NCBI GenBank assembly: GCA_013396755.1
Contig: VWZF01003009.1
Coordinates: forward strand, 352,010-416,009
Origin: Sclerurus mexicanus
Taxonomy: Eukaryota; Chordata; Aves; Passeriformes; Furnariidae
Length of the DNA: 64,000 nt
Direction of reading: 5' to 3'
Shown: piece after piece, positions 37,701 to 51,147 of the stretch
How the letters are laid out: every line of letters begins with the position of its first letter
How positions within the stretch are numbered: position 1 is the first letter of the stretch
Made by a program: the position numbers and the translations under genes
Notes under the pieces: generated by a model
Seen by the model: only the letters and a program-made list of their open reading frames with translations
Database searches by the model: none
What the model was told of the DNA's origin: nothing

Positions 37701-40700
37701 TGCATTAAAAATAAGCAGAAAACTGATCCAATAGACTAAGGCTATTCCATGCAAAGGGATTTACAGGACTGCTAGTTTTGTTTTTTAAATCACTGGAAAT
37801 TACGTGTATCTATATTTAGAAACAAGCAGTTTCTAAACATACTGTGGTCTCTTCCACAATATTTTTCCTAGGTGATGAGTTTCTACACAAGTCAGTTCCA
37901 CCTGCTTTTGCATGAGGATTGGTTGTCCTAACCCTGCTATCTTCTGAGGTCCCACCAGGGAAAGATGGAAAAATTTACATCAAGGAATGAGTGCAAAGAT
38001 ATACATATGGACCGAAGTTGGAAGCAGATGCTGCATCCTCAACCACTTTAGAGAGTGGAGATGTATTTTAGAAAATTCTTACTAAGGCATGAGAACAACA
38101 TCATCTAGGTATTTAAAGTCACAAACTCATGCAGTCGCTTCACCCATCTGAAAACACACGATATCCAATGTTTCTCTGGACAAGTGTGCAAAAGCCCAGG
38201 GGTGAACATTTCAGCATTTCCTCCCTTTCTACTGCTTTTTTGGCTCAGATCTTTAAAATATCTCTGAAAAGATACATATAATGTGATTAAAAACAGTAAA
38301 ATGCTTTGAGAGAGCCTTGTAAACACACCAAGTATTAACCACTGTAGAGAGACTTTCTCTGACAGCTAAGAGGCTGAATAACCAAGTGATTACTGCCAGA
38401 ACATCTGTAATGCCACACTGCCATAACACTCTCTATAACCATTATTACAATTACCACTGAGAAAGTTGCAGCACAAGTTCTTTATAAAGATCTGGAAAGG
38501 CACTTTTGAAGTGAAGGAGGATGTGATGAAGGGATGGGAATGAAGAAGGGATGAAGGTGAAAATATCAAAAAGAAAAAACTGTCTGCACAATTTACCCAA
38601 GAGCACCAGCACTATAAGAATAAAGAGTACATGAGAGTCATTGGGTTTTTTGAGGGAGTCTAGCACTTTATAGGACTGAAGCCTGTGATTATAAACAACA
38701 ATTAATTCAGGCTCCTTAGACCCAGAACAGCAATTACAATAATGACTGTTCACATGTCTCACATGTGAAGAGCAGAGGTAATACTTGGTTAAAGCAACTC
38801 ATTTGGTTCTGAGGTTCCAGATATCTTTAATAACAGAGCAACAATATCAAAAATACCTTAATCTTCAAGTTTTAAAGCCAGTCCAGCTCACTTCTCCCAG
38901 AAATCAAGTATTTACCTCTAAACTCACCATTACTGGTGACTTTGCCAAAATAATTTTTCTTTACTAAAAGAACTGAGCGACTTCAATAAAATACACCCAA
39001 ACCAGAAGTACTCCTCAGCATCTGCAAACACACAAACTGAAGAGAGGTATTTTAAGACATCTTTGTTTCGCACACCCACCTACTACTGTTCTGACGTCCC
39101 ACAGCTAAATGGCAATTAATAAAACCAGTTATGAAGTTTAAAGCTACTTAAAACAGCAACACCAAAAAGGCCTGGTAGTCCTAAGAAGCTAAAAATAGCA
39201 TGCCCTTCTCCACAAAAAGCGATAGCAATGTATAAACTGATCACAAGGAAAACCTCATGCAGAGAAAATGAAGATGCAGAGCATCGAAACTGCACTACAA
39301 GTCATTTGCAAATACTAATGGAAAATATAGCAAATTATTATCACTTTCTGCTAAATTTGTGAATAAAGAGCAATCAGTTTACGATTGAGAAAACTCAAGT
39401 CATCCATCCAATATGTTAAAGGAACATTATCCTGTCCTGCTATGACAGTATGTTTCTCACTGAAGGTCTTTACCTATTTTCTGCATACCTGTTCTTCCTC
39501 TTTTTGGGAAATGACAGTATTTTCCAGGACTGAGTCCTGTGGCTGCACATAAAAGTAAATTGAGCCAGGCTTCTTATGCACAAAACGGCAACGAAAAAAA
39601 CTGTCTTCTAACAAACTTCTTAAAATCCCTTACATGACAAAAACAGGGATTTAGTGCTCAGACAAAAGCAGCTCACTGAGTCCAGAGATGTAAGCAGAAA
39701 AGTGTATTTTATACACACAATATTCCACAGTGGCAAGTCTGCATGCACCTTTTCCTTTCTGCTATGCTCTTCCAAGTTTTTCATCTGAAAGCCCTTTCAT
39801 GAATAATTTGAATGAATTGTTTGAAGCCTGCAACCCAGAGTAGGTTCATTCTAACAATAAGGTTTTCAACCCACACAGAGGAAAATTCCAGAGACTGCGT
39901 ATCAATGAGTCAAGCTACTTCTTCTGGTTGCTTTTGTTCAGACCCATTTCTTCCTGAACTGTGCAAGATAACTTATTTCACATTCAATAATCTCTTTGCT
40001 GGAAAGTCTTCCACATCAGAGTGCCCTGCAGCGAAGTCGAGCAGAAGTCCCACCAGCAGAGACATCAGGTTGTCTCCTATGAATTAAGATCAATTGGAGG
40101 CATTGAAATTCAAATGTGCACCATTTGGGGACCATCCAAACCCTTCCTGAAACAAAACGGTATAGATGGCTCCACACACAAACCCCCCAAGTTTTACCCA
40201 TGCCAGCACTAAACAAGTTTCAGAAATTCTACTTCAACTATTATTTACCTGAAAGGACACAATAAGCCATTTCCTACCCTTACTTATTTTGTACAACTGT
40301 TGGTCAGCAATATCTACTGCCAGTTTAACACTGGAATCACTCCACAAAACGAAAGCAAAGGGTGTCTCCTGCAAAAGACAGACACCGCATTTAATGCATT
40401 TTCTGGATTTTATAGTTTATACTGTGCCCTTTTTAAAGGATCCACATAGACCTCCCATTTCTCACCGAAATTGTCAAGTAATAATCCTGTAACACCAACA
40501 GTTTTATAGAGAACATTTACAAAAGCTTCAGTGAATAAACAGGAGGAACCTGGGAAACTATCACGGAGTATTTGATGCACAGGCAGAATTGCATATGAAA
40601 TGGACCCTCTACTATTCTATTCTACTCCTGAAGATTCCAGCTGTGGACTCCTGCATTCCCCACTGAGGGGGCAGAGCTGATTTCTCATAAGCTAAGGTAC

Positions 40701-41099
40701 AAACAGGACAAGCGACTCCTAAAACTTTTTCTGACAGTTTAATAAGCATATTTCAAAGTGTGACACACTTTTCAGGAGAAGGCAACGTGACACCGCAACA
40801 CTGGAAGGTGCTCCCTGTGCTTATCTAGGGGTTGGGGCTTCTTTATTTGGTTTATTGGCTTTTTAAAGATTGTCTGGGGAATTTTAAAGAAAGTTTTCCA
40901 AGTATTTAAGAAGTTAAAATAGCGTTGCAAATTTCCTGCAGAGGAAAGGTCTATTATTGGAATAATTTCATGCACTCAGTGACACGAAGCCTGAGAAGTG
41001 AGGGCAGTGGATGAATAGTTTCTCCTGCACTGGTGTCTCTCCTCCTCAGAGCTGCCTGTAAAGCTGGGCCAAAGGAGAGGTATTAGCAGAGCACGGCAG
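34739..41099 (-). other. ACTR3B intron 1 (at least 6.3 kb), no gene seen
   Basis: This AT-rich sequence has no recognisable exon or CR1 copy. It contains purine-rich tracts at 35340-35400 and 35511-35553, and a short TA-rich stretch near 36569-36600. A 74-residue hydrophobic frame on the minus strand at 35480-35701 is a by-product of the purine tracts. Confidence 0.6.
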
Positions 41100-41970
41100 T
41101 GATTGAGCACTGCCTTCCCTGCAGCTCCCGCTGCCACCTCCCGCTCCCGCGGCACCGCAGGACGGTGATGGGCGGCTTCTCTGCGGCCACACGCGGGTAG
41201 GAGAGACCCATCCCCGAAACACCCTCCGAGCGCAGCCCCCGCCGTGCGCGTCTCGCTTCTGCCCTCCGAGACTCGGGTCACGAAACTTGCGGTCCGGGAT
41301 AAGCGCGGGGTGAATCCCGCACTGGTCCCACAGGGACGGTGACCCCCGGAGCGGGGACTTCAGGGGGAAGGCGGGCAGCTCCCAGCCCGGCGCCGGCAGC
41401 CCCGGCCGGGCTCGGGGGGCCGTGCGGGGACACCGCGGGCACGGCTGCGCTGCCCCTGCCCCGCTGCCAGCCCAGTCCCGGCCCCTCCGCCGCGCACGGA
41501 TTTACAGCCGGAGGCACACCGACACACCCGCACACCCCCGGGGCACGGCGGGGCAAGGGAAGGGCAGCGCGGAGGGCAAGGGAAGGGCAAGGCGGGGACA
41601 GGGAACCCTCGGCCGCGCACCGGAGGACCCGCCGGGAGAGCGGCGGGACGCCCGGCCCCGAGCGAGGAGCCCGCGGCGGCGGAGCGCGGAGACACCCCCC
41701 GCTCCCCGCGNCGAGTCCAGCCCCCGACCCAGCACCGCCGTGCCCCGCCACTAAAGCGCCACTTCCCGTCTTTCCCTCAGCACCCCCAGGGACGGACATC
41801 GGCGTTACCAGCCCTTTGTTCAGCACAAACCCGAAGCACACGGACTAGCCGCTGTGAGGGAAACTATTCCAGCCACAACCAGCGCATTACACATCCCATA
41901 CCATTCGCATGGCGCCCGGGTCCCGCACGCTGATGCTCCCGCTTTCTGAGGGCGCTCCCTCACCCACATG
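41100..41970 (-). promoter_or_regulatory. CpG island, probable ACTR3B promoter; exon 1 unresolved
   Basis: This is the only long CpG-dense stretch in an otherwise AT-rich window, and it lies about 6.4 kb upstream of exon 2. It holds many G/C runs of the Sp1/KLF type, no obvious TATA box, and the only undetermined base in the window (41711). I looked on the minus strand for the expected first exon (ATGGC start, CVVDCGTG coding, donor after GG) and did not find it. Long open frames occur on both strands here, as expected in GC-rich DNA, and none resembles a known protein. Assignment to ACTR3B rests on position and orientation. Confidence 0.7.
41551..41596. repeat. Two-copy 23-bp tandem repeat in the CpG island
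   Basis: Two adjacent 23-bp units start GGGCAAGGGAAGGGCA, at 41551 and 41574, and differ only near their ends. They give clustered GGGAAGGG/GGGCAAGG boxes (CCCTTCCC on the gene strand) inside the presumed promoter. Confidence 0.7.
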
Positions 41971-42049
41971 AGCCAGGGCGGGCCCCTGCAAGGTGACCTG
42001 GCATCATGGCTTTCCTCAGCTTAAAAACTGCTTAAGTGTTAGAAAATAC

Positions 42050-42253
42050 AAGTTAAATATGAGGCAAAGGTTCTTCCCCCAGAGGGTGGTCGGGCACTGA
42101 GCAGAGCCCACGAGCACCGAGTGACAGAGCCCAAGGAGCGCTTGGATGAGACTCTGGTGCGACATGGTGTGACCCTGGGTGTGTTCCGTGCAGGGCCGGG
42201 AGTTGGACTCGATGATCCTTGTGGGTCCCTTCACGATGTTCTGTGATTCTTCC
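42050..42253 (+). mobile_element. CR1 LINE, 3' fragment beside the CpG island
   Basis: Plus-strand blocks GAGGCAAAGGTTCTTCCCCC, AGAGGGTGGTCGGGCACTG, CAGGGCCGGGAGTTGGACTC, GATGATCCTTGTGGGTCCCT and TTCTGTGATTCT are typical of the CR1 3' end. The similarity is high except in the middle. It lies within about 100 bp of the upstream edge of the island. Confidence 0.9.
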
Positions 42254-45200
42254 AGGCCGTGTTTGACCGCAAAGGACCAGCTCGTGTTGGGAGGGAGGAA
42301 AGGGCTCAGCACCCCCGGAGATGCTGCGGATGCTGCTGCCCTTCCGAGCAAGACCTGCCTCGGTTCACGTCTCGGTGAAGGCGGGGTTTGCCCCAGGAAA
42401 AAACACCAACGTGGAACCAGTCAGTTGTAAAAAATACAAAGCGGTGTTTCTTTGGGTGCAGGTGGCCACGCTGCAGCCCACAGATCCTCCGGGCTGGCTG
42501 TAAGCAGGTCCAGGATACAACATATTATACTACACTTGAGCACTTCAAAGCACAGGCAGGCTGCGGCAAACATCACCTGCAAAGTTGTTGACACCTAATT
42601 TTCATTCAGGATAATGATGTGTGACTCAGCCCTGGTCATACTGTGGGTGCGTGGTGATGCCACAAATAGCCCCTCCAGATGCCTGGGCATGAACCAGGAG
42701 AAGTGTTTCCCATGAGGGGGCAATTTCCTATCGCCTGCTCCTTGTGGCTACACCAGGACCTCGTGCCATTGAGGGTCTGTATAAGAAAATTAACAAGGGG
42801 CATCCTCTGGTCCTCACACCCAGCGTTGGGGCGATGTCTGTAGACTCTGCACGTGTCCTGGAGGGGGGTTGTTCAGCCATTTACCACAGACTGAGTGCAC
42901 TCGCTCAACATATTTCCTCACTCCGTTCCCCTTGGAGAATCTGCAAGTTGAAAGATTTTGCGTGGTGGAAGGCAGCCCAGTTTGCTTGTTGGATGGGCTC
43001 CCTTGTCAGTGGGTTGAAACAGCAAACACTCAGACTCTAATAAGTCGGTTCCAGAGCTGGGGATTGAAGCTGGATGGAAATTGCCTGCCCCCCTCGTCTG
43101 GCCAGTCAAATCAAATGACACATGGAAGGCGCTGCTTTAGCATCCAACAGATAAAAGAAAGAATATGCTTTGACTTTCCTGGCCAAAATTTCCCCTCTCC
43201 CATGCTGTTGCACAATATGCTGCACTGGGCTCAGATAATATCTGCTCATATGCTATATGGGCATATCACTGTAAACTTTCTTACAATTCTCAACTTTCAT
43301 TTTATTTTATTTTTAAGAAGTCACTAGGGTTACAGCTGAGAAGAACACCTCATCTGGAAACAGAGGTAATGCCATAGCTCACTTGCAGCTTACAGGTTCT
43401 ATGCAGAGGTTCAATTTGCAAACAGCTGCAGAGGTTTAAAACATTTGTGCCCTGCCCTTCTCTTTTCAAGCTGTTTATAGGGTCCCTTGGGCATTGATTA
43501 CAACCCTGGCAGCTCTCCCACCTGTTTGTGTGAGTTCTCCCTTACCCACTTCAAGCATAATCAGCTGAGATAGTTCAAACAATGTAAATAGGAGCCATAG
43601 ACTAACTCTGTTGATTGTGCCTGAAGTGGGTTAGGAAGCACTTAAACAAGTTGCTTCGTTAGCAGAAGCGAGGGAAAGGGTAAAACAAAGTAACATCTTA
43701 AGCAGTTCTAGAGAATATCTGTCTATAGTCTAAACAACGTAGAGATGAGTCCATGGAGCACCTGGAACAGACCTTTGACATGTAACTATGATAACATTCA
43801 TCAGCTGATGCTCTTACAGCAAAGACAAAGGTGAAAATATTTGTTCATCCCCGTGATATATTAGATATCAAGTATTTAATGATTATTTAAATTACAATAA
43901 CAATTAGTAGCTCCACTGGTAGAAAAGTAAGGAGTGAATACAGTGAACGATGGATTCTTCCAAAACCATCACCATGCAGCATTTGGAGGATACCCTGGCC
44001 TCTCCCTCAGAACGCAGCCCTTGTTATTGCCCTTTCATGCTTTAAGCTCACGGGCATCATTATGTCCTTCTGCTCCCAGCACTATATAGGCTACACCGGT
44101 TGCTGAGTTTAAGTTGTTCTGGAAGGGAAATGGACACCCAAGGGGTGTATGTGGTCTCAGTTTCACTGTCTGTGGAGCCTGCCACGAGTTACACAACTGA
44201 AGCTTTGTTGTTTTATGTTGGTTTATCTACACCCCTTTTCACCACAGCATCCAAATGCCTTCCAGGAATTCGTTAAGTGATGTGGCTAAATATCTGCCAC
44301 TCTTTCATTTCAGGCTCAAAGGCAGAACAGTGTAGGCAGGAGAGGACTGGGGTTTTACTCTTAATTTTAGGGGTTTTATCTTCGAGTGGTGTTGTTTGCA
44401 AGAAAGAAGGTAATCTAAGGGAGTAGAAGGTGTAGCTTTGATAACCCTTTACTCCATGAGAATTTGTTCCTCACTAACAGAGCAGCTCCCAAGAAACTCA
44501 GATAACTTCGAAAAAGTGAGTTTGCACTTGGCTATGAGAAGCCAGTATGTAAAAAGAGGGTGCTTGTGATGTACGTACACTGGCTTTGCGTTATTAAGAT
44601 GAACTGAAGGTTGTGTTCTAGGTCATACATCTTCAAAGGTGATAGTGTCATACCCAGCTATATCACATTGCTGTTTCAGAGAAGGGGTAATGGAATCCCA
44701 GCTTTGGTTAAATAGGTAATCTGCCTGGAGACAGAGGCTCTTAAACAAAATGCACACACAAGCTTAGTGACAGCTCAGAGTCCAGAGCCATCACCAAATT
44801 AATTAGCAGGTTTACCAGTTGTGTTTGCATACCCTCAAAGAAATGAGACTACAAAAAAGTTTTTCTTTGTTTACATAACCTCTCTCCTGCTTGAGATCAG
44901 GCTTCAGTCAGCAATTCCTCATTGCTGAGCTGATCTGTAAAAGCACTCCGGTATCTCAGCGGTACTGATAACACCTAAGATCTGTTGAAGGACTGTGCTG
45001 CTGGCACTTAGGTTCTTCACTTTGCCCAAACAACTTACCTTCAGGCCACGTATTCATGGTGAATTTTAGTTAAAGGGATAGTTGTAAGGGTGCACATCAC
45101 TCTTTATTTAGGGACACCTTGGTAGAAGCCCCAAGAACATTCCCCTGCATCTCTCTCTCTCCTCAGAGAGGTCACCACTATCTTGACTTGTGTAACTTGA

Positions 45201-45878
45201 GGGTGAGGGAGCATTATCACACATGCTCTGATGTTTTTGTGCTGTCCGGCTATCATGCTTCGTCCAAAATAATTTCAGCTATGTTTTGGTGTTTGGGTTT
45301 TTTTACAAAAAAGTACTTTCAAATCCAAAATTTCAATATCTAGATAAAGTGACTGGTCAGCACTATTTCTTTAAATTTTGATTTTTGGTGTGGAGAACTG
45401 TTACCAGATCATATTCAGTGAATTATTTTTGAGTTAGATAAACTACACCCTCTGACTTGGTTCATCTGACCAGCCAAAACCAGTGCTCACATTGCAGTCA
45501 CAAATACATGACTGAAGTCTCAACTTGTTTTCTGACTACCAGAAAGGATGACAACATAAAAAAGACTCAATTCAGAAGCTCAGAAACTAGCAGCGTGAAA
45601 GACAGGTCTTTAATCCCTTGATCATCGCAAACTTGAGGCTGGTTTGAGGGCAGCTGTTACGCAGTTGTCATCGTACAATCACTTAGGAAAGGTCACCAAG
45701 TAATGATGTTCACACACCAGCAATCACAAGGTATTGCTCAATCACTAGAAAGTAAATTGCTGGAGAAACTAAGCTTTCCCCTTGGCTGCAAAGCCTAAAA
45801 AAAGAGCAGCAACACAGTGCAAACTATTCATACAAAGATATATCTGTAGAGCACACATTAACCTACTGCATATTTATG

Positions 45879-45896
45879 CAGGTCTACATAGACCTG
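45879..45896. repeat. Short inverted repeat
   Basis: CAGGTCTA, CA, TAGACCTG form a perfect 8-bp-arm inverted repeat in noncoding DNA upstream of the ACTR3B promoter. Confidence 0.75.
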
Positions 45897-48800
45897 TGCA
45901 CAGCTACTTCTAGGACCATTCCTCAGCAGGGTACTTCAGTCCACTTGCAATTTCAAGCACTTGAGTAGTCCCACTGAAAATAACAGAACCATCCATGTTC
46001 CTAAAGTTTTATGTCCTTTGAATAAGTCTGCAGATTGGGGCCTTTAATTCCTGCCAAAAAGACCTTAATATATTGTGGCAAAAAACTACAAGCTGCTTAT
46101 GCAAACAGACTAAAAAAGTACTTGCTGTCTTTAAATTGTATCAGGGCCTTACATTACAAGAGAAGTTAAAGAGGGTTTGGTTGACAGGGAACAGAGATGT
46201 ATTTTGCAGAAGTGTCTTATTTCTGAGTATCTTTCCTAGTTGTGTATCCCACTGTTAAGGGATCCTTTATGTGCTTCCTAGATACATGGGGGAATGTTGC
46301 CATTTCTAGCACCTGTCTGTTCAAAGGAGGTTTTAGTCTCCCAGGTAAAAATCTTCCTGTGCTTCTCATGTTTCTGAAACATCTCCTGTGTCTGCTTTTT
46401 CTGTGCTAGGGTTGAACAGAATCAGAATCCAATACTCCTGTTGATATTGTATTACCAGCCATGATATAACCAACTGCTTCCTACCTTCCTCTTTCTAAAA
46501 GCCACTCTAGATTTACTATTGGTGTGTATTTTCTTAAATTTTGCACAGTGACTTCCTACCTCCCTTTCCAGAATGGCCATTTTTAATTTAGATCTACTCA
46601 GGAACATTTTGGATTCTATCTAATCTATTTTCTATTTATACCACATTCATCACCATGGTAGCTGAGTGCCTTAGAAAGTGCCTTTGAGGTAGAGGCTATG
46701 CAAAGCTTATTTTAAACCACTCTGATTCTTTGCCTTTAAAACTGAATTCTCACAACTTCATCTTACACCAGCTGAGAAGATGCCCTTTTGCCCTTTGCAA
46801 GGAACAGTCTCAAATTTGTAGCCAGACCAGCATGACTTGGGACTCATTTTTAACTGAAAATATCAACTGCAGCAATTCTGACACCTGTGTAAATAATACA
46901 CTTATATTTTGATAGTTCTCTGATTCAAAGATAAATATTACAATATAGCATATTCATAATTAATGAGAGCAGCAGTCGCTCAAACTCAAGCAAAACTAAC
47001 AGATTTGCAGTAAACTCTCATGCTCCCTTTCACTTACACGAATGTGCCCATCCACCTTGAAATCTGGTTATTATTGAAGATACAGTCAAAGTCTGCAGAT
47101 AGATGTGTATATGTATATATAATGACATAACTGTGTCACATGGTTTTAAAACAGAACCTAAAATTTTGTTCATATACTCAGTTCTCTGTGCTTTGTGATG
47201 CTGCACCATGGAATTTGCCAAAAATTACACTTCTAATTTTAAAAATAATATACCAAAACCTATGTTTTTAAACCAGGAAATTTTACACTTGCACTTCTAA
47301 AGAATTCTGGAAAACAAGAGAAGGTCTAGCCAGTACCTAGGGAAGGTCTGAACTACTCCATTCATCCTATCTTGCTTAACAATCCCAGCAATACACTTAT
47401 GAATTGTAAATTTAAGGAAGAAAAAAGAAGTCTGCCTACAGTGAACGTGGGAATAGCACACAGTCAGCTGTATTTGTTAAGTTTTTATATTAATTGTAGT
47501 ATTCACTGTCAAGTCCTTTCTTTGGGTTTGGCATTCTTAGGAAGAAAGTTTGTATTGTCTGATAGTTTCTTCCTTCCCTCCAGCTTGAACTCACTGGACA
47601 ACTTAAACCCAGCTCAAGTCAAGGGTAGAGGCCTGAAAGATGTAAACACTTCCAGAAGCTGTGTAAAGAAAGTGACAACTTACAGGGTAAAGGCCAATAT
47701 CACCCTCACAGAGAGATTGCAGCATCAGCACAGCTCTATTATTAGACATTAACAAATTAACACAGCAGAGGCAACTTCCCAGGTGCCACAATCTAAAGGA
47801 CTATTTGCTTAATTTGCCTGAAATAGCCACAGAAACCCATCAGAACATCACAGAACACAGCAACACAGCAATGACTTTGTCATTGTTGGAGCACGCATGG
47901 CCACCCAAATAAAAAAACACCAAAAAAGAGAGAGATTTAAGTTCCTGCTGGGGTACTCCAGGATGCAAACAATAAAAAAAATGCTACAGAGAACCACCCC
48001 CGCTATGAGAAGTGCGTCATGCATATATGTGTGTGCTGAACCTCCTATCCAATGGTTCCATCCTTAAATAAAATTGCCTGCAGACTGAACTCACCCTCTA
48101 TCACTGTAGCTTGAAAGCTGCACATCTTGTCTCCTGTGCACTGAATAGAATATTTTCTATTACTGGCTGAGTCATTAAAGTACCATTCAGAGAACTTTTA
48201 TGCAATGTAGTTTTTATTGATATCAAACATGCTCGAGTTTCATGATTTGGTAAGTTTCCCACGACATGCTGTTCATAAAGTGTAGATCTGTTTGTCACAA
48301 CGATGCCATATGAAACCTCATCTGAGGCCGAGAAGAGCTGATGGTAATACAGAACTGATTTCTTCATACAGACCATGAAGCAAACAAGAAATCACAATAA
48401 TCTGATGAGACGATCTTGACATCCTCCAGCCCAGCCTACCTCTGCAGTTATGTCAGTAGACTAGTTTGGACAAGCAGTTTGTTTTTTGTTTTCTTTTAAA
48501 ATACATCAAATGAGTCAACACATCAACAAACCAGCAAAATATTTTTCCAGTTACTAAATGTATTTGTTAATCAGCCAAACCAGAGATACCAAGAAGCCTC
48601 TTTGTAATGAAGTCTTTGGTTCTCCAAGTCACCACAACACTGTCACACACAACACAAACATCATTTTGATCTAATCAGGCTTTAAGAAAACATTTATTAT
48701 AGCTGAATACAGCTGTCTAGAAATCACAGACATCCAAACTGCACGTGACAGGATCAACCCCAGAGGCACAAAACAGGGTCTGACCAAGCCTTGCCACTGT

Positions 48801-51086
48801 AATAGGGCACTGGTTTGTCTGAAGCACCATTAAAAGCAACATGCAGTTCCTCATCTCCTAAACTCCTGCTATTTAGACCAAGTATCTTTCCCAAGTCTGT
48901 GTTTAACTTTCCTAAGCAGCAGAACTATTTTTAAAGAAGGCTTTTGAGGAAAAACTTGTGAATTTTTCAGGTTGCAACAAGTCACACACCAGAAGGGCTC
49001 CGAAACTGGTACTGGCACACGGTACTTGGAGGTGGAAACCCAGCCTTCCACAGAGGCCAGGGGCTAATTCTCTTCAGTAACATGAAAATCCTGGCATATT
49101 CTTTCTGCCAGCAATGGAATGGGCTCTTTTGTTCTCCAAGGCCTTCCCACAAAAAGATTTACAAAAACTGGAGCTGGACCTTACTTCTAACTCAAGCAAA
49201 TACACCTCTACTGGGCGTTGGCATATTAAAATTCCCCAAAACTCACTGCAACTGTTCATCCATTTAGCAGTAAAAATGCTGAGTGTGGGGTGTTGTTTTA
49301 ACTCAAAGTTCACACATCCAGCATCCAACAGCTGTCACCTACTGCACAGTGCTCAGGCCTATGGTAGTTGTCCTACTGTCCTACTGACCTACTGTATTGA
49401 TTTACACCTTTTTTTCCTTCTCCACTTCCATAAAGGTTTATGCTAGCCTCAGTATTTTTGAGTTGTATAAACTTGGTCACCATCAAAGCTTAGTATTTCT
49501 TAGCATAGAATATCAAGGGAAACCCATCTTCCCAAAGCAATATTTTCATCTTCTGCTATGGGGACAAAAGATAATTTTCTCAAATACTTTCTTGCTGTTT
49601 CTTCCCCCTCAGCTCCTGTGTCTCACTCATACCTCCCTGCATCCCGCTCCACTTATTTTGGGGCACTGAAACATACATCAACTAACAGACAAACCAGGTC
49701 ATTTTCATGAAGTATAGAATTTGGCTAATCAATTACAGAACGTTTCGATACTACTAGTATTGTAAAAAGGCAAACCCCTCAGTTTCAAGTCTGCTATATC
49801 ACAGCATCAGCGTTTGCGAAAACAAAGACTCAAGTCTGTGGACACCTGGTTTCACACAATACCTCCGAGTATACCATAATGCAACAGGTCTCTTCTGCAA
49901 CTGGAAATAAAAATACAATTGCAGCACCTGTAAATATATGCAAGGTGTTCTAATCTGTATATCTCAGCTATGGGTAGCAGTGACTATGCAGCAGCATGGA
50001 GTAGGCTGTGGGTGATTAACCAAGTGGGTGGTGCTTCCATTGATCTCTTCACCCTACTTGTTGCCCAAGCAAACTAGATCAAAGTTAAATTAAATGTACT
50101 TACCCACACGACAAGCAGACCCCCAGCTGAGGCAGACATGCATGGCCACTACCCTGTGAGTTCTTGCATATCAGATTTCCTCTTGCTCATACTCCCACTC
50201 CAAGAAACCTTAAGGTTTGTAGCAACTCTTTGGAGCAGAGAAGTACTTCTCTGGGACTTGTGTGGGTGCCAAGCCTTTCCTCAGCTGGTTTTGTTTTGTT
50301 GTTTGTGGGGGCTTTTTTTGCATAACGTCAGCTCTCATTACAGCAGCTCAGACTATCAGACCACGAGGTTCAAAGTAAGAAACACTATCAGTGGATGCAA
50401 ACCGTGAGGTGAAGATTCAGTACTAATAATCTCAAAGCCTGACAAGAGGAAAGTGGGAATCACATACTGACAAAAAAAGCACATGCCATCAAGCAGCTGC
50501 ACCCTTTACAATAGGTAAGTTTTTATCTTATATATTTATTGCAGACCCGCTATTACTTTTCCACTTAGCCAGGCACTCTGGCTCCCTCAGGAAAGGTATG
50601 GAATTGGCCTGAAAAAAATAGGAAAGAAAAATGTTTCATACTGTTTGAAAAATGTATTTTCTTCACAGCTTTATAGATGATATATGAGATTCTAATGTAA
50701 TTCAGGAGCTCAGAGTTCCACAGAATGAGGTAATAAAGATTATCCAGCAGTCCCAGTCTACCCAGAACACTGCAGGAACACAATCACTGCATCATCACGT
50801 TGTGAACCCTTACTTACTTTCTAATGGCAATGTCATAGTCATCTGTGTGCACCACACCCCTGTCCCCAGCATTTCTGCTGAAATGAGAAAAAAGTGAAAT
50901 ACCGGGGGCTTGTTCTATAATATACTTCTCCGACACAATTCAGTTTTTTTTAAAAAAGCCTGTCTGGTTTATTAGAGGCCAGATCCTCCCTGCTTACATC
51001 ACCAGCAAATCAGCCAATATGGGGAACTCAAATAGTGATTCTGACCACTTACTGCTGTACCAAATGACTTCAGAACAAACTTAAGG

Positions 51087-51147
51087 TGTATATATATGTG
51101 TGTGTATGTATATACACAAATATATATATATATATATATATCTATCT
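51087..51147. repeat. TA/TG microsatellite
   Basis: GTATATATATGTGTGTGTAT leads into a (TA)n run of about 10 units (51121-51141). This is simple-sequence DNA likely to vary in length between individuals. Confidence 0.9.

Noticed and set aside
41278..41841. 187-codon minus-strand and 169-codon plus-strand frames in the CpG island
   Set aside because: GC-rich DNA lacks stop codons on both strands. Both frames cross the N at 41711, are Pro/Gly/Arg/Ala-rich and resemble no known protein.
49366..49393. Three short CCTACTG-like repeats
   Set aside because: Too short and imperfect to carry meaning beyond local slippage.
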